This document shows positions 1 to 5,518 of a stretch of 5,518 bases of DNA, one piece after another (the stretch's first letter is position 1; every line of letters starts with the position of its first letter). The position numbers and the translations under genes are program-made. This stretch comes from Arcobacter sp. UBA7394. Lineage in GTDB: Bacteria; Campylobacterota; Campylobacteria; Campylobacterales; Arcobacteraceae. The notes under the pieces are model-generated. The model was not told the DNA's origin, did no database searches, and saw only the letters and a program-made list of their open reading frames with translations. Location: NCBI GenBank assembly GCA_002470185.1, contig DKNG01000201.1, forward strand, positions 1-5,518. Reading direction: 5' to 3'.

Positions 1-1065
1 AGAAACTTTTACATTTGGTGCTGGCTTAAATTCAAAAGTAGTTACAACAGGACCTGTATAAGTTCTTACTACATCCCCATCAATTTTAAACATAGCAAGT
101 TTATCTAACAAATCAGAAATCTTTTGATCTATTTCAGATTCACTTACTTTATTTTTTTTCTCTTTAGGAGCTTTTTGGAAAAAGTCTGTATGAGGTAATT
201 CAAAATCTTTTGGTTTTTCAGTTTTACCAATTTCTATATCTTCTAAAAGTTTTTTATTCTCTTCTAATTCTTCTACAATAATTCCATGAGATTCAGTTTG
301 AACTTCTAATACTTCTTCTATATTTTCTTCTTTTGTATTTGAAGGAGTTTGATTAGCAAACTCTTCAGATTTTATTTCTTCCATAACTTCATAAACATCT
401 GGTTTAGAAATAAACTCTTCTATATCATTTTTAGTGTTAGAATCATTCTTTACTTCTTTTATATTAGTATTAGGAGTGGCAGGCATTTCTAGAATTATCT
501 CTGCTGTATCACCCTCTTCTTTTATAACAACGTTCTGTTCTTTTCTTTTTGTTCTTCTACTATTTTCTATTCTTTTAGGTTTACTCTGTTTTGCTTCTGA
601 TTTAAATTTATCTTTCATTTTCTGAACCCCATTAAATTCAAAATCAGAATTCTCTTTTATTACTAGGAAAGATATAATATAACCCACTAGAACAAAGATA
701 TATAATCCAGCTCTACCAATAAATGGGATTAAGTCATGAACTAGAATATTACCTATTTCACCGCTGTTAGCTTTAGTATCTATTATTAATGATTGAAAAA
801 TTAAAGATATAAATAGAATAAGTAAAACTACAGAGATATTTAAAAAAACTTCTTTTTTTTGAATATCTTTTTTGTAGTTTACTAAATATAGAGGGTATAC
901 AAAAAGTAATAAATATACATAAGATAAATACCCAAAATATTTTTGTGAAAAGGTAGCAAAACTTGAACCTGCAGTTCCCACTACTTCTTTTGCACTAACA
1001 AAAGTAGAAAATTCAAAGAATACTATAATGAATAGAATAATTAAGGATATGATTTTCTTTGCTAT
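1..1065 (-). CDS. ftsK: DNA translocase FtsK, N-terminal part (gene continues beyond the left edge)
   Basis: FtsK anchors at the division septum and pumps DNA so that chromosome termini are cleared and dimers resolved. About 355 codons of its N-terminal part are visible. Counting from the proposed ATA start, there are four hydrophobic segments at about residues 5-23, 44-62, 76-95 and 119-137, matching the four-pass membrane domain of the family. A charged, Glu/Lys-rich, low-complexity linker follows from about 138 to 310, typical of FtsK. The last visible stretch (about 316-355) reads LLDKLAMFKIDGDVVRTYTG and then GPVVTTFEFKPAPNVKVS, the conserved entry into the motor's alpha domain. The Walker motifs and the gamma domain lie outside the window. 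The gene follows lpxD by about ten bases and is probably co-transcribed with it. The open frame spans 1-1080, closed upstream by TAA at 1083-1081, and lacks an ordinary start codon near its beginning, so the exact start is uncertain. The family assignment is secure. Confidence 0.9.
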   Translation of the reverse strand, partial: MAKKIISLIILFIIVFFEFSTFVSAKEVVGTAGSSFATFSQKYFGYLSYVYLLLFVYPLYLVNYKKDIQKKEVFLNISVVLLILFISLIFQSLIIDTKANSGEIGNILVHDLIPFIGRAGLYIFVLVGYIISFLVIKENSDFEFNGVQKMKDKFKSEAKQSKPKRIENSRRTKRKEQNVVIKEEGDTAEIILEMPATPNTNIKEVKNDSNTKNDIEEFISKPDVYEVMEEIKSEEFANQTPSNTKEENIEEVLEVQTESHGIIVEELEENKKLLEDIEIGKTEKPKDFELPHTDFFQKAPKEKKNKVSESEIDQKISDLLDKLAMFKIDGDVVRTYTGPVVTTFEFKPAPNVKVS

Positions 1066-1080
1066 TTTAAAGCCTTTATT
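1063..1080 (-). promoter_or_regulatory. Shine-Dalgarno and proposed ATA start of ftsK
   Basis: Read on the minus strand, this stretch is AATAAAGGCTTTAAAATA. The AAAGG (1077-1073) overlaps the lpxD stop codon (TAA, 1078-1076) and lies 7 bases before an in-frame ATA at 1065-1063. No ATG, GTG or TTG occurs in this frame until a GTG at 981-979, which would remove the first membrane helix and has no comparable ribosome site. ATA, or possibly a neighbouring ATT or ATC, is therefore the likely initiation codon. This is inferred from spacing only; a base-call error (ATG read as ATA) is an alternative. Confidence 0.5.
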
Positions 1081-2023
1081 TTAATAATTTTGCAATTCTT
1101 CCTTGTAATTTAAGCCATTCTCTATGACCCATTAAAGGAAAACCTGCCCAAGATTTTTTTGGTTCAGTAATTGTTTTAGTAACACCACCACGAGCAGCAA
1201 TTGTTGTAAAAGGAGCAATTTCTAAATGACCTGCAGTACCGCTTTGTCCACCCATTATTACATAATGATTTAATACAGTTGAACCAGATAAACCAACTTG
1301 AGAAACTAAAATTGATCCAGTTCCTATTTTACAGTTATGTGCAATATGAACTAAATTATCAATTCTTACACCATTTTCAATAACTGTAGATTTGAAAACA
1401 GCTCTATCAATTGTACAATTTGCACCAATTTCAACATCATTTCCAATTGTTACATTACCATTTTGATAAATTTTTATATATTTACCATCTTTAGTATTAG
1501 CAAACCCAAAACCATCACTGCCAATAACAGTTCCTGCATGAATTAAACAATCATTACCAACACTACAGTCTCTATAAATCGTTACATTAGGATGAATAGT
1601 TGTATTGTCACCAATACTTACATTATCACCAATGTAAGCGCCAGCCATAATAGTACAGTTTTTACCAATAACAGAGTTTTTACCAATATACACATTTGGC
1701 ATAATCATAGTATCTTCAGAAATAACTGCATCATTCCCCGTAGTTTCAACAATTTTTGGTGCAAAAAATTTACTTGTATGAGCAAGATTTAAATAAGGCT
1801 CATCACAAACTAATGCAATTGTTCCTTCAGGTACTTCATCTTTGAAATCCTGTGTAACAAATACAGCTGCTGCTTTTGTATTTTTTAAATCACTAAGATA
1901 TTTTTTATTTTCTAAAAATGTCAGTTCGTTTTCGTTTGAATCAATTAGGGTATTTAACCCTGAGATCTCTTTTTGTGAGTCACATTGTAAGTTCAATGCT
2001 TTTGCTATGTCTTGTAAAGTCAT
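1076..2023 (-). CDS. lpxD: UDP-3-O-acylglucosamine N-acyltransferase LpxD
   Basis: LpxD transfers a 3-hydroxyacyl chain from acyl carrier protein to the 2-amino group of UDP-3-O-acylglucosamine, the third step of lipid A synthesis, in the cytoplasm as a homotrimer. The 315-residue protein has the family's N-terminal uridine-binding region (about 1-95), then a left-handed beta-helix of hexapeptide repeats from about 98 to 280 (for example VYIGKNSVIGKNCTIMAGAY, with I/V every sixth position). The GSDGFGFA signature is at 168-175. His229 in VHIAHN matches the catalytic histidine of the family, and the C-terminal helix begins after SWAGFP (291-296). Its length is close to that of Campylobacter LpxD. 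The start is supported by AAGGA at 2033-2029, five bases before the ATG. The gene lies 42 bases after ilvH and just before ftsK, the same orientation as both. Campylobacterota may carry a second lpxD-like gene elsewhere, so essentiality cannot be judged here. Confidence 0.95.
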   Translation of the reverse strand: MTLQDIAKALNLQCDSQKEISGLNTLIDSNENELTFLENKKYLSDLKNTKAAAVFVTQDFKDEVPEGTIALVCDEPYLNLAHTSKFFAPKIVETTGNDAVISEDTMIMPNVYIGKNSVIGKNCTIMAGAYIGDNVSIGDNTTIHPNVTIYRDCSVGNDCLIHAGTVIGSDGFGFANTKDGKYIKIYQNGNVTIGNDVEIGANCTIDRAVFKSTVIENGVRIDNLVHIAHNCKIGTGSILVSQVGLSGSTVLNHYVIMGGQSGTAGHLEIAPFTTIAARGGVTKTITEPKKSWAGFPLMGHREWLKLQGRIAKLLK

Positions 2024-2040
2024 ATTTATCCTTAATAATA

Positions 2041-2075
2041 GGATAAGATAAGAAGGATCGTCTTCTTATCTTTCC
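2041..2075 (-). other. Strong intercistronic hairpin between ilvH and lpxD
   Basis: Bases 2045-2055 pair perfectly with 2062-2072 (11 bp, AAGATAAGAAG against CTTCTTATCTT in the transcript) around a six-base loop (2056-2061). After one bulged base (2044), three more pairs join 2041-2043 to 2073-2075. The transcript hairpin contains the last two codons and the stop of ilvH and ends about eight bases before the lpxD ribosome site. No T-run follows on the minus strand, so this is not a typical intrinsic terminator. Plausible roles are a 3'-end stabiliser or processing signal, or a weak attenuator that lowers lpxD-ftsK expression relative to ilvBH. The structure is seen directly; the role is inferred. 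Confidence 0.6.
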
Positions 2076-2563
2076 ATTGCTACAATACCACTTCTTACTA
2101 CTTCAAGTGGATTGAATTTTTGCATAATTTTAATAAAGTTCATGATTCTTGATGAAGAATCAGTTGCTGATACGATAATTGCTTCCTCTGTAACATTTTG
2201 AATACTACCATGATAAGCTCTTGCAATTACATCAATATCAGATAGATTATTATTAAGAGAAAATTTCATTAATACTGTATCTTTTTCAATCACATTTCTA
2301 TGTTCATTTACTTTTAATACTGGAATTAATTTATTTAATTGTTTAACAATCTGGTCAATAATTCTTTTATCACCAGTTGTTACAATTGTCATTCTTGAAT
2401 ATTCACTTCCTTCAATAGGAGCTACTGTTAAAGAATCAATATTATATCCACGAGCAGAGAATAAGCCAACAATTCTAGATAAAACATTGTGCTCATTCAT
2501 CACAACAACAGAAATAACTTGTCTAGTTGTTTCTGTATCGTAGTAGTGATTAAAATTATTCAT
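2066..2563 (-). CDS. ilvH: Acetolactate (acetohydroxyacid) synthase small regulatory subunit IlvH
   Basis: This is the regulatory subunit that binds the AHAS catalytic subunit, stimulates it and, in the family, confers feedback inhibition by valine. The 165 residues are the length of the long IlvH type (E. coli IlvH is about 163), not the short IlvN type. An ACT domain covers about residues 14-90, with the characteristic NVLSRIVGLFSARGYNIDSL stretch at 26-45 and then SRMTIVT. The C-terminal AHAS small-subunit domain spans about 95-165 and ends NPLEVVRSGIVAMER. The ATG shares its A with the ilvB stop codon (TAATG), which points to translational coupling and matched synthesis of the two subunits. 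An intercistronic hairpin overlaps the end of the gene. Confidence 0.95.
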   Translation of the reverse strand: MNNFNHYYDTETTRQVISVVVMNEHNVLSRIVGLFSARGYNIDSLTVAPIEGSEYSRMTIVTTGDKRIIDQIVKQLNKLIPVLKVNEHRNVIEKDTVLMKFSLNNNLSDIDVIARAYHGSIQNVTEEAIIVSATDSSSRIMNFIKIMQKFNPLEVVRSGIVAMER

Positions 2564-2577
2564 TATTTTGCCCCTTC
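2561..2577 (-). promoter_or_regulatory. Translational coupling site ilvB/ilvH with internal Shine-Dalgarno
   Basis: GAAGGGG (2577-2571) lies inside the last codons of ilvB, seven bases before the ilvH ATG (2563-2561). The ilvB TAA (2565-2563) and this ATG share one base. Together they indicate that ribosomes finishing ilvB re-initiate on ilvH. Confidence 0.75.
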
Positions 2578-4260
2578 AATTAACGTCATTTCATTTAAAG
2601 CATGCCCATTTGGTACCATAGGTAATACTTCTTCATTTCTTTCAACAATAACTTCAATCATTGCTGGTTTTTTCTTCTCAACTGCATCTTTTAATGCTGC
2701 ATCAAATTCTTCTTTTGTTGTAACTCTATACCCAATTCCACCAAAGGCTTCAACTAACATTTTAAAGTTAGGTTGAGCTGTTAAATCAGTTTCCGATAAT
2801 CTGTTATCATAGAACATTGTTTGCCACTGTCTTACCATTCCTAAGTAATTATTATTTAAAACAATATTTATTACAGGTAAATCAGATTCAACACATGTCA
2901 TTAATTCTTGAATGTTCATTAAGATTGAACCATCACCTGTGAAGTTAATAGAAACTTTATCTTTATCCTTCATTGCTCTTGCAACACCCATAGCTGCTGG
3001 AAGACCAAATCCCATAGTTCCTAAACCACCAGAAGTGATAAATTGTCTTGGGAAAGAGAATGGATAAAATTGTGCAGTCCACATTTGATGTTGCCCAACA
3101 TCAGTAGAAATTACAGCTTTGCTTCCTAATAATTCTCCAACTCTTTGAATTGGCCATTGTGGCTTAATCACATCATTTGAATCGTTATATCTTAAAGGTT
3201 CTTTCTCTCTATATTCAGTTAATAATTCAACCCAGTTAGAGTAATCATTAAATTCATTATCAGAAATTGCTTCTAACATACCTTCAACAGTTTTCTTTAA
3301 ATCACCAACAATTGGAAAGTCAGGTGTAACTAACTTATCAATACTTGTAGGGTCAATATCAACATGAATTACTCTAGCTTTTGATGCAAATTCATCTAAT
3401 CTTCCAGTAACTCTATCATCAAATCTTGCACCTAATGAGATTAATAAATCAGTCTCATGTGTTGCCATATTTGCAGCAAATTCACCATGCATTCCTAACA
3501 TACCAAAGAATAATGGATTTGAATCACCCATAGTTCCTCTAGCCATTAATGTTTCAACAGCTGGAATATTAAGTTTTTTAGCTAATTCTCTAACTTCATA
3601 AGCACAGTTAGCTAAAATTGCACCACCACCAACATAAATTAAAGGTTTTTTAGCTTTTGAAATTGCTTCCATAGCTTTCTTTAATTGTCTTTTATTGTAA
3701 TTAACAGTAGGTTTATAAGTTGGTAAGTTTATCTTTTGAGGATAAACAAAATCACCTAACTCAGCTGTGATATCTTTTGGGATATCAATATGTACAGGTC
3801 CCGGTCTTCCAGTACTTGCAATGTGGAAAGCTTCATTAATAATTCTTGGTAAATCATCAATTGAATTAACTAAATAATTATGCTTAGTACATGGTCTAGA
3901 TATACCTACAGCATCAATTTCTTGAAAACCATCTGTTCCAATAATAGTTGTTGGTACTTGCCCAGAAATAACAACTAATGGAGTAGAATCCATATAAGCA
4001 TCAGCTAAACCTGTAACTGCATTTGTAAATCCAGGTCCAGAAGTTACAATTGCAACTCCAACTTTACCTGTTGATCTAGCATAACCTTCTGCTGCTATAA
4101 TAGATGCCTGTTCATGTCTATTTAGAATGTGTTGAAAATAGTTTTGTTTATATATTTCATCATAGACGTTCATAATAGCGCCACCTGGGTATCCGAATAC
4201 GACTTCAACCCCTTCTTGATGTAATGATTCTATAACCATTTTTGCGCCAGTCATTTTCAT
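2563..4260 (-). CDS. ilvB: Acetolactate (acetohydroxyacid) synthase large catalytic subunit
   Basis: This is the thiamine-diphosphate- and FAD-dependent enzyme that condenses two pyruvates to acetolactate, or pyruvate plus 2-oxobutyrate to acetohydroxybutyrate: the first committed step of valine, leucine and isoleucine synthesis, in the cytosol. The 565 residues match the family length. The N-terminal domain carries GYPGGA (23-28), the catalytic glutamate E50 in NRHEQA, and GQVPTTIIGTDGFQEID (100-116). The central FAD-binding domain has LGARFDDRVTGR (276-287). The C-terminal cofactor domain has GGLGTMGFGLPAA (411-423) and the metal-diphosphate motif from GDG (442-444) to NN (469-470), followed by YLGMVRQWQ with W479 at the inhibitor-channel tryptophan. 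The first ATG at 4260 is chosen because GGAG at 4271-4268 is seven bases away; the second ATG at 4254 is too far. The gene heads the cluster. Campylobacter genomes usually call it ilvI, and the two names cannot be separated by sequence alone. Confidence 0.96.
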   Translation of the reverse strand: MKMTGAKMVIESLHQEGVEVVFGYPGGAIMNVYDEIYKQNYFQHILNRHEQASIIAAEGYARSTGKVGVAIVTSGPGFTNAVTGLADAYMDSTPLVVISGQVPTTIIGTDGFQEIDAVGISRPCTKHNYLVNSIDDLPRIINEAFHIASTGRPGPVHIDIPKDITAELGDFVYPQKINLPTYKPTVNYNKRQLKKAMEAISKAKKPLIYVGGGAILANCAYEVRELAKKLNIPAVETLMARGTMGDSNPLFFGMLGMHGEFAANMATHETDLLISLGARFDDRVTGRLDEFASKARVIHVDIDPTSIDKLVTPDFPIVGDLKKTVEGMLEAISDNEFNDYSNWVELLTEYREKEPLRYNDSNDVIKPQWPIQRVGELLGSKAVISTDVGQHQMWTAQFYPFSFPRQFITSGGLGTMGFGLPAAMGVARAMKDKDKVSINFTGDGSILMNIQELMTCVESDLPVINIVLNNNYLGMVRQWQTMFYDNRLSETDLTAQPNFKMLVEAFGGIGYRVTTKEEFDAALKDAVEKKKPAMIEVIVERNEEVLPMVPNGHALNEMTLIEGAK

Positions 4261-4289
4261 AATATTTCTCCATTTTAAAATAAGCAGAT

Positions 4290-4295
4290 ATTATA
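4290..4295 (-). promoter_or_regulatory. Putative sigma-70-type -10 box for ilvB-ilvH-lpxD-ftsK
   Basis: A perfect TATAAT lies on the minus strand at 4295-4290, thirty bases before the ilvB ATG, giving an estimated 5' leader of only about 20-25 bases. No clear -35 is seen; the upstream stretch is A/T-rich, as is usual for Campylobacterota promoters. So short a leader leaves no room for a leader-peptide attenuator or riboswitch, so any branched-chain amino acid control would have to act at the promoter or through IlvH. Confidence 0.55.
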
Positions 4296-4372
4296 TAGAA
4301 AATTATATTAATTAACCTTTAGTTATTTACAACTAGCTATTTAGATTTAGATTCTTTTTAGTTTAGTTTAAA

Positions 4373-4378
4373 TATAAT
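4373..4378 (+). promoter_or_regulatory. Putative sigma-70-type -10 box for the flagellin-like gene
   Basis: A perfect TATAAT lies 31 bases before the ATG at 4410. It is preceded by a T-rich stretch with short repeats (two copies of TTAGAT near 4340-4352, then TTTAG repeats near 4357-4370), resembling the periodic T-tracts that replace a -35 box in Campylobacterota. I saw no sigma-28-like CGAT core and no sigma-54-like GG/GC pair at proper spacing in 4261-4409, unlike classical flagellin promoters. The call is from pattern only. Confidence 0.5.
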
Positions 4379-4398
4379 TTAAGATAGTGTTATTAAAT

Positions 4399-4412
4399 AA
4401 GGAGTGATTATG
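4399..4412 (+). promoter_or_regulatory. Ribosome binding site deciding the flagellin-like start
   Basis: AAGGAG (4399-4404) is followed after five bases by ATG (4410-4412). An in-frame GTG at 4404 would give two extra residues, but its first base is the last base of the Shine-Dalgarno itself, so it cannot be the start. The ATG at 4410 is preferred. Confidence 0.85.
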
Positions 4413-5216
4413 GATGTAAATAGTATTAACAATAATATAAGTACCCTTAACAGCCAGCCTTCCGTTGAACTTAATAAAACCGGAGCTAATAACAAAATTG
4501 AGAAAGTAGATAATGAATCTTTATCATTATCTGTTAATCAATATAATCAAAGAAGAGATGAACTTTCTCTTAATGTACAATCACTAAATGAAGGTATTGC
4601 AATTAGTAAAATTGCAGAAAATTCATTAAATAAACAAGAAGATTTTTTAAATGATATTAGAAAAAATTTGGAATCTTTAAAAAGTGATGATACTAATCTT
4701 CAAGACAAAAATGAAATCAAAGACAAAATTAATCAAGATTTACAAAATTTTAATCAATTAGCTTATGAAACAAAATTTGCTAATAAAAATATTTTAAATG
4801 TTGATTATTATGATGAACAAAAAAATATTGAAATTAGTACAAGTACTGATAATTTTTCAATTGACAAACCTAATACTCCTCAAATTGCTAATGATATTTT
4901 TGAGGGTTTAAATGAGAGTAATTTAAATCTACCAGATGATTTAGAAAAAGTATTAGACAAAGTTGAAACAGCAACAAGACAAATTCAAACAATTACAAAT
5001 GAATTTACTGATTTTGGGAATAAACTTGAAAGTAGTGCAAGAGGTACTATCCAAGAACAACAAAATCTTTACAATGAAACGAAAGTAAACAAAAATAGAA
5101 ATTTTGGGAATGAGTCAAGTGATTTCACTAAAACAAATGTAACAGCAAATGTAGGATATTTAGCAGCTTCTCAAGCTAATATTGTGCAAGAGCAAAGTGT
5201 AAGACTTTTATCTTAA
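4410..5216 (+). CDS. Divergent flagellin-like protein
   Basis: The product is a 268-residue, Asn-rich protein without Cys or Trp. Its C-terminus (about 236-268) reads SSDFTKTNVTANVGYLAASQ and then ANIVQEQSVRLLS, clearly the D0/D1 terminal helix of flagellins. Residues 39-90 form a predicted amphipathic helix (LSLNVQSLNEGIAISKIAEN) resembling the flagellin segment after the usual LSSG signature. QLAYETKFANKNIL (116-129) resembles the INxxAxxTxFNGxxLL stretch. A short acidic middle (about 133-178) replaces the variable D2/D3 domains, and a second helical stretch covers 175-225. What is odd is the N-terminus: MDVNSINNNISTLNSQ keeps only a trace of a flagellin start, and the RLSSGxRINxAxDDAAGL-type signature is missing. 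It could be a minor filament subunit, a secreted flagellin-like effector (compare FlaC of Campylobacter), or a junction protein related to FlgL. There are no flagellar neighbours. It reads away from ilvB and converges on a Ppx/GppA gene. Homology is secure; function is not. Confidence 0.8.
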   Translation: MDVNSINNNISTLNSQPSVELNKTGANNKIEKVDNESLSLSVNQYNQRRDELSLNVQSLNEGIAISKIAENSLNKQEDFLNDIRKNLESLKSDDTNLQDKNEIKDKINQDLQNFNQLAYETKFANKNILNVDYYDEQKNIEISTSTDNFSIDKPNTPQIANDIFEGLNESNLNLPDDLEKVLDKVETATRQIQTITNEFTDFGNKLESSARGTIQEQQNLYNETKVNKNRNFGNESSDFTKTNVTANVGYLAASQANIVQEQSVRLLS

Positions 5217-5232
5217 GTCTTACACCTTTTTT
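5197..5232 (+). terminator. Intrinsic terminator of the flagellin-like gene, built into coding sequence
   Basis: GTGTAAGACTT (5197-5207) pairs perfectly with AAGTCTTACAC (5215-5225), an 11-bp stem with a seven-base loop (5208-5214), and a run of six T follows at 5227-5232. The left arm is the last codons of the flagellin-like gene, and the right arm is the last codons of the convergent phosphatase gene. On the minus strand the bases after the stem are only TTTGCTCTT, so it may terminate the phosphatase transcript too, but more weakly. Confidence 0.85.
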
Positions 5233-5518
5233 CATACGCATCTAAAGCAACACCTTCTCTTAAACCATCATCTAGTACAATTGATTCAGTTTTAGCTAAC
5301 ACTTCAAATATTGCTCTGTAAATAAAAATCCCAACTTCAATAAATTCAACTCGTCCGCGACCTACAAGTTTCGTAATTTCTTCTTTTGAAGACTTAGTTA
5401 AAATATTTAGACAACTCTCTAAATCATCTAAATTTACTATAGTTCCATTTACAACATCTTTGTCATAAGAAAAGAAATCTTGCCCTAATTTAACAGCTGC
5501 AATTGTTGTAGGAGTTCC
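5213..5518 (-). CDS. Ppx/GppA family phosphatase, C-terminal part (gene continues beyond the right edge)
   Basis: The last 101 codons of a phosphatase that in this family hydrolyses inorganic polyphosphate and/or converts pppGpp to ppGpp (stringent response), in the cytosol. Visible motifs are GTPTTIAAVKLG at the window edge (a phosphate-binding loop of the actin-like ATPase fold), VNGTIV, GRGRVEFIEVG (about visible residues 53-63) and DDGLREGVALDAYE (83-96), which are hallmarks of Ppx/GppA. The protein stops about eleven residues after GLREGV, so it is the short form with only the phosphatase domain, lacking the C-terminal HD-like domain of E. coli Ppx/GppA. The stop TAA (5215-5213) overlaps the stop of the convergent flagellin-like gene within one TTAA. 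Whether it prefers polyphosphate or pppGpp cannot be told from this fragment. Confidence 0.88.
   Translation of the reverse strand, partial: GTPTTIAAVKLGQDFFSYDKDVVNGTIVNLDDLESCLNILTKSSKEEITKLVGRGRVEFIEVGIFIYRAIFEVLAKTESIVLDDGLREGVALDAYEKRCKT

Noticed and set aside
434..625. Plus-strand open frame of 63 codons, hydrophobic
   Set aside because: It is the antisense of the ftsK linker, whose charged minus-strand codons read as Phe/Leu/Ser on the other strand. It has no ribosome site, and the minus-strand frame has clear family motifs.
1420..1720. Apparent periodic sequence repeats (recurring ACCAAT/ATTACC-like blocks)
   Set aside because: They are explained by the LpxD hexapeptide (IGxN-type) codons, not by a DNA repeat or a CRISPR array.
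1592..2051. Two plus-strand open frames (1592-1792 and 1842-2051)
   Set aside because: Both lie antisense to lpxD, whose product is unmistakable, and resemble no protein I recognise. The hexapeptide repeats of LpxD give repetitive antisense frames.
2489..2776. Plus-strand open frame of 95 codons
   Set aside because: It is antisense to the ilvH start and the ilvB end, with no Shine-Dalgarno and no recognisable domain.
4261..4409. Possible leader-peptide attenuator or riboswitch before ilvB
   Set aside because: The predicted leader is only about 20-25 bases, and no Leu/Val/Ile-rich short frame or terminator/antiterminator pair is visible.
4404..4409. GTG start giving a two-residue longer flagellin-like protein
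   Set aside because: The GTG overlaps the AAGGAG Shine-Dalgarno; the ATG at 4410 has proper spacing.

Overview
The window is AT-rich, densely packed DNA, most likely from a Campylobacterota chromosome of the Arcobacter group. The evidence is the gene order (acetohydroxyacid synthase large and small subunits followed by lpxD, a linkage I recall from Campylobacter), the LpxD and IlvH sequence style, the strong A/T bias at third codon positions, and a flagellin C-terminus ending in ASQANIVQEQSVRLLS. The genus is an inference; no rRNA or other definitive marker is present.

Layout. Positions 1-4260 hold a tightly spaced minus-strand cluster, read from right to left: ilvB (AHAS large subunit), ilvH (AHAS regulatory subunit, sharing one base with ilvB in a TAATG junction), lpxD (lipid A acyltransferase, after a 42-base gap that contains most of a strong hairpin), and the N-terminal 355 or so codons of ftsK, which runs off the left edge. 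ftsK was identified by translating the open minus-strand frame. It has four membrane segments, an acidic linker and the start of the conserved motor region. Its reading frame has no ATG, GTG or TTG before the first membrane segment, and the best candidate start is an ATA codon behind a good Shine-Dalgarno sequence.

Positions 4261-4409 are a short AT-rich divergent intergenic region with a TATAAT-type -10 box on each strand. One serves the ilvB cluster, the other the plus-strand gene at 4410-5216.

That plus-strand gene encodes a 268-residue divergent flagellin relative. It has a well-preserved flagellin C-terminal helix but a rewritten N-terminus. It is the least ordinary gene in the window, and it has no flagellar neighbours here. 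It ends tail-to-tail with the C-terminal end of a Ppx/GppA phosphatase gene (5213-5518, minus strand, truncated by the window edge). The two stop codons overlap in one TTAA, and an 11-bp terminator stem is built from the coding ends of both genes.

The minus-strand genes may be co-transcribed, linking branched-chain amino acid synthesis, outer-membrane lipid A synthesis and chromosome segregation. The link looks like chromosomal packing rather than one pathway. I found no mobile element, CRISPR array, tRNA or rRNA.
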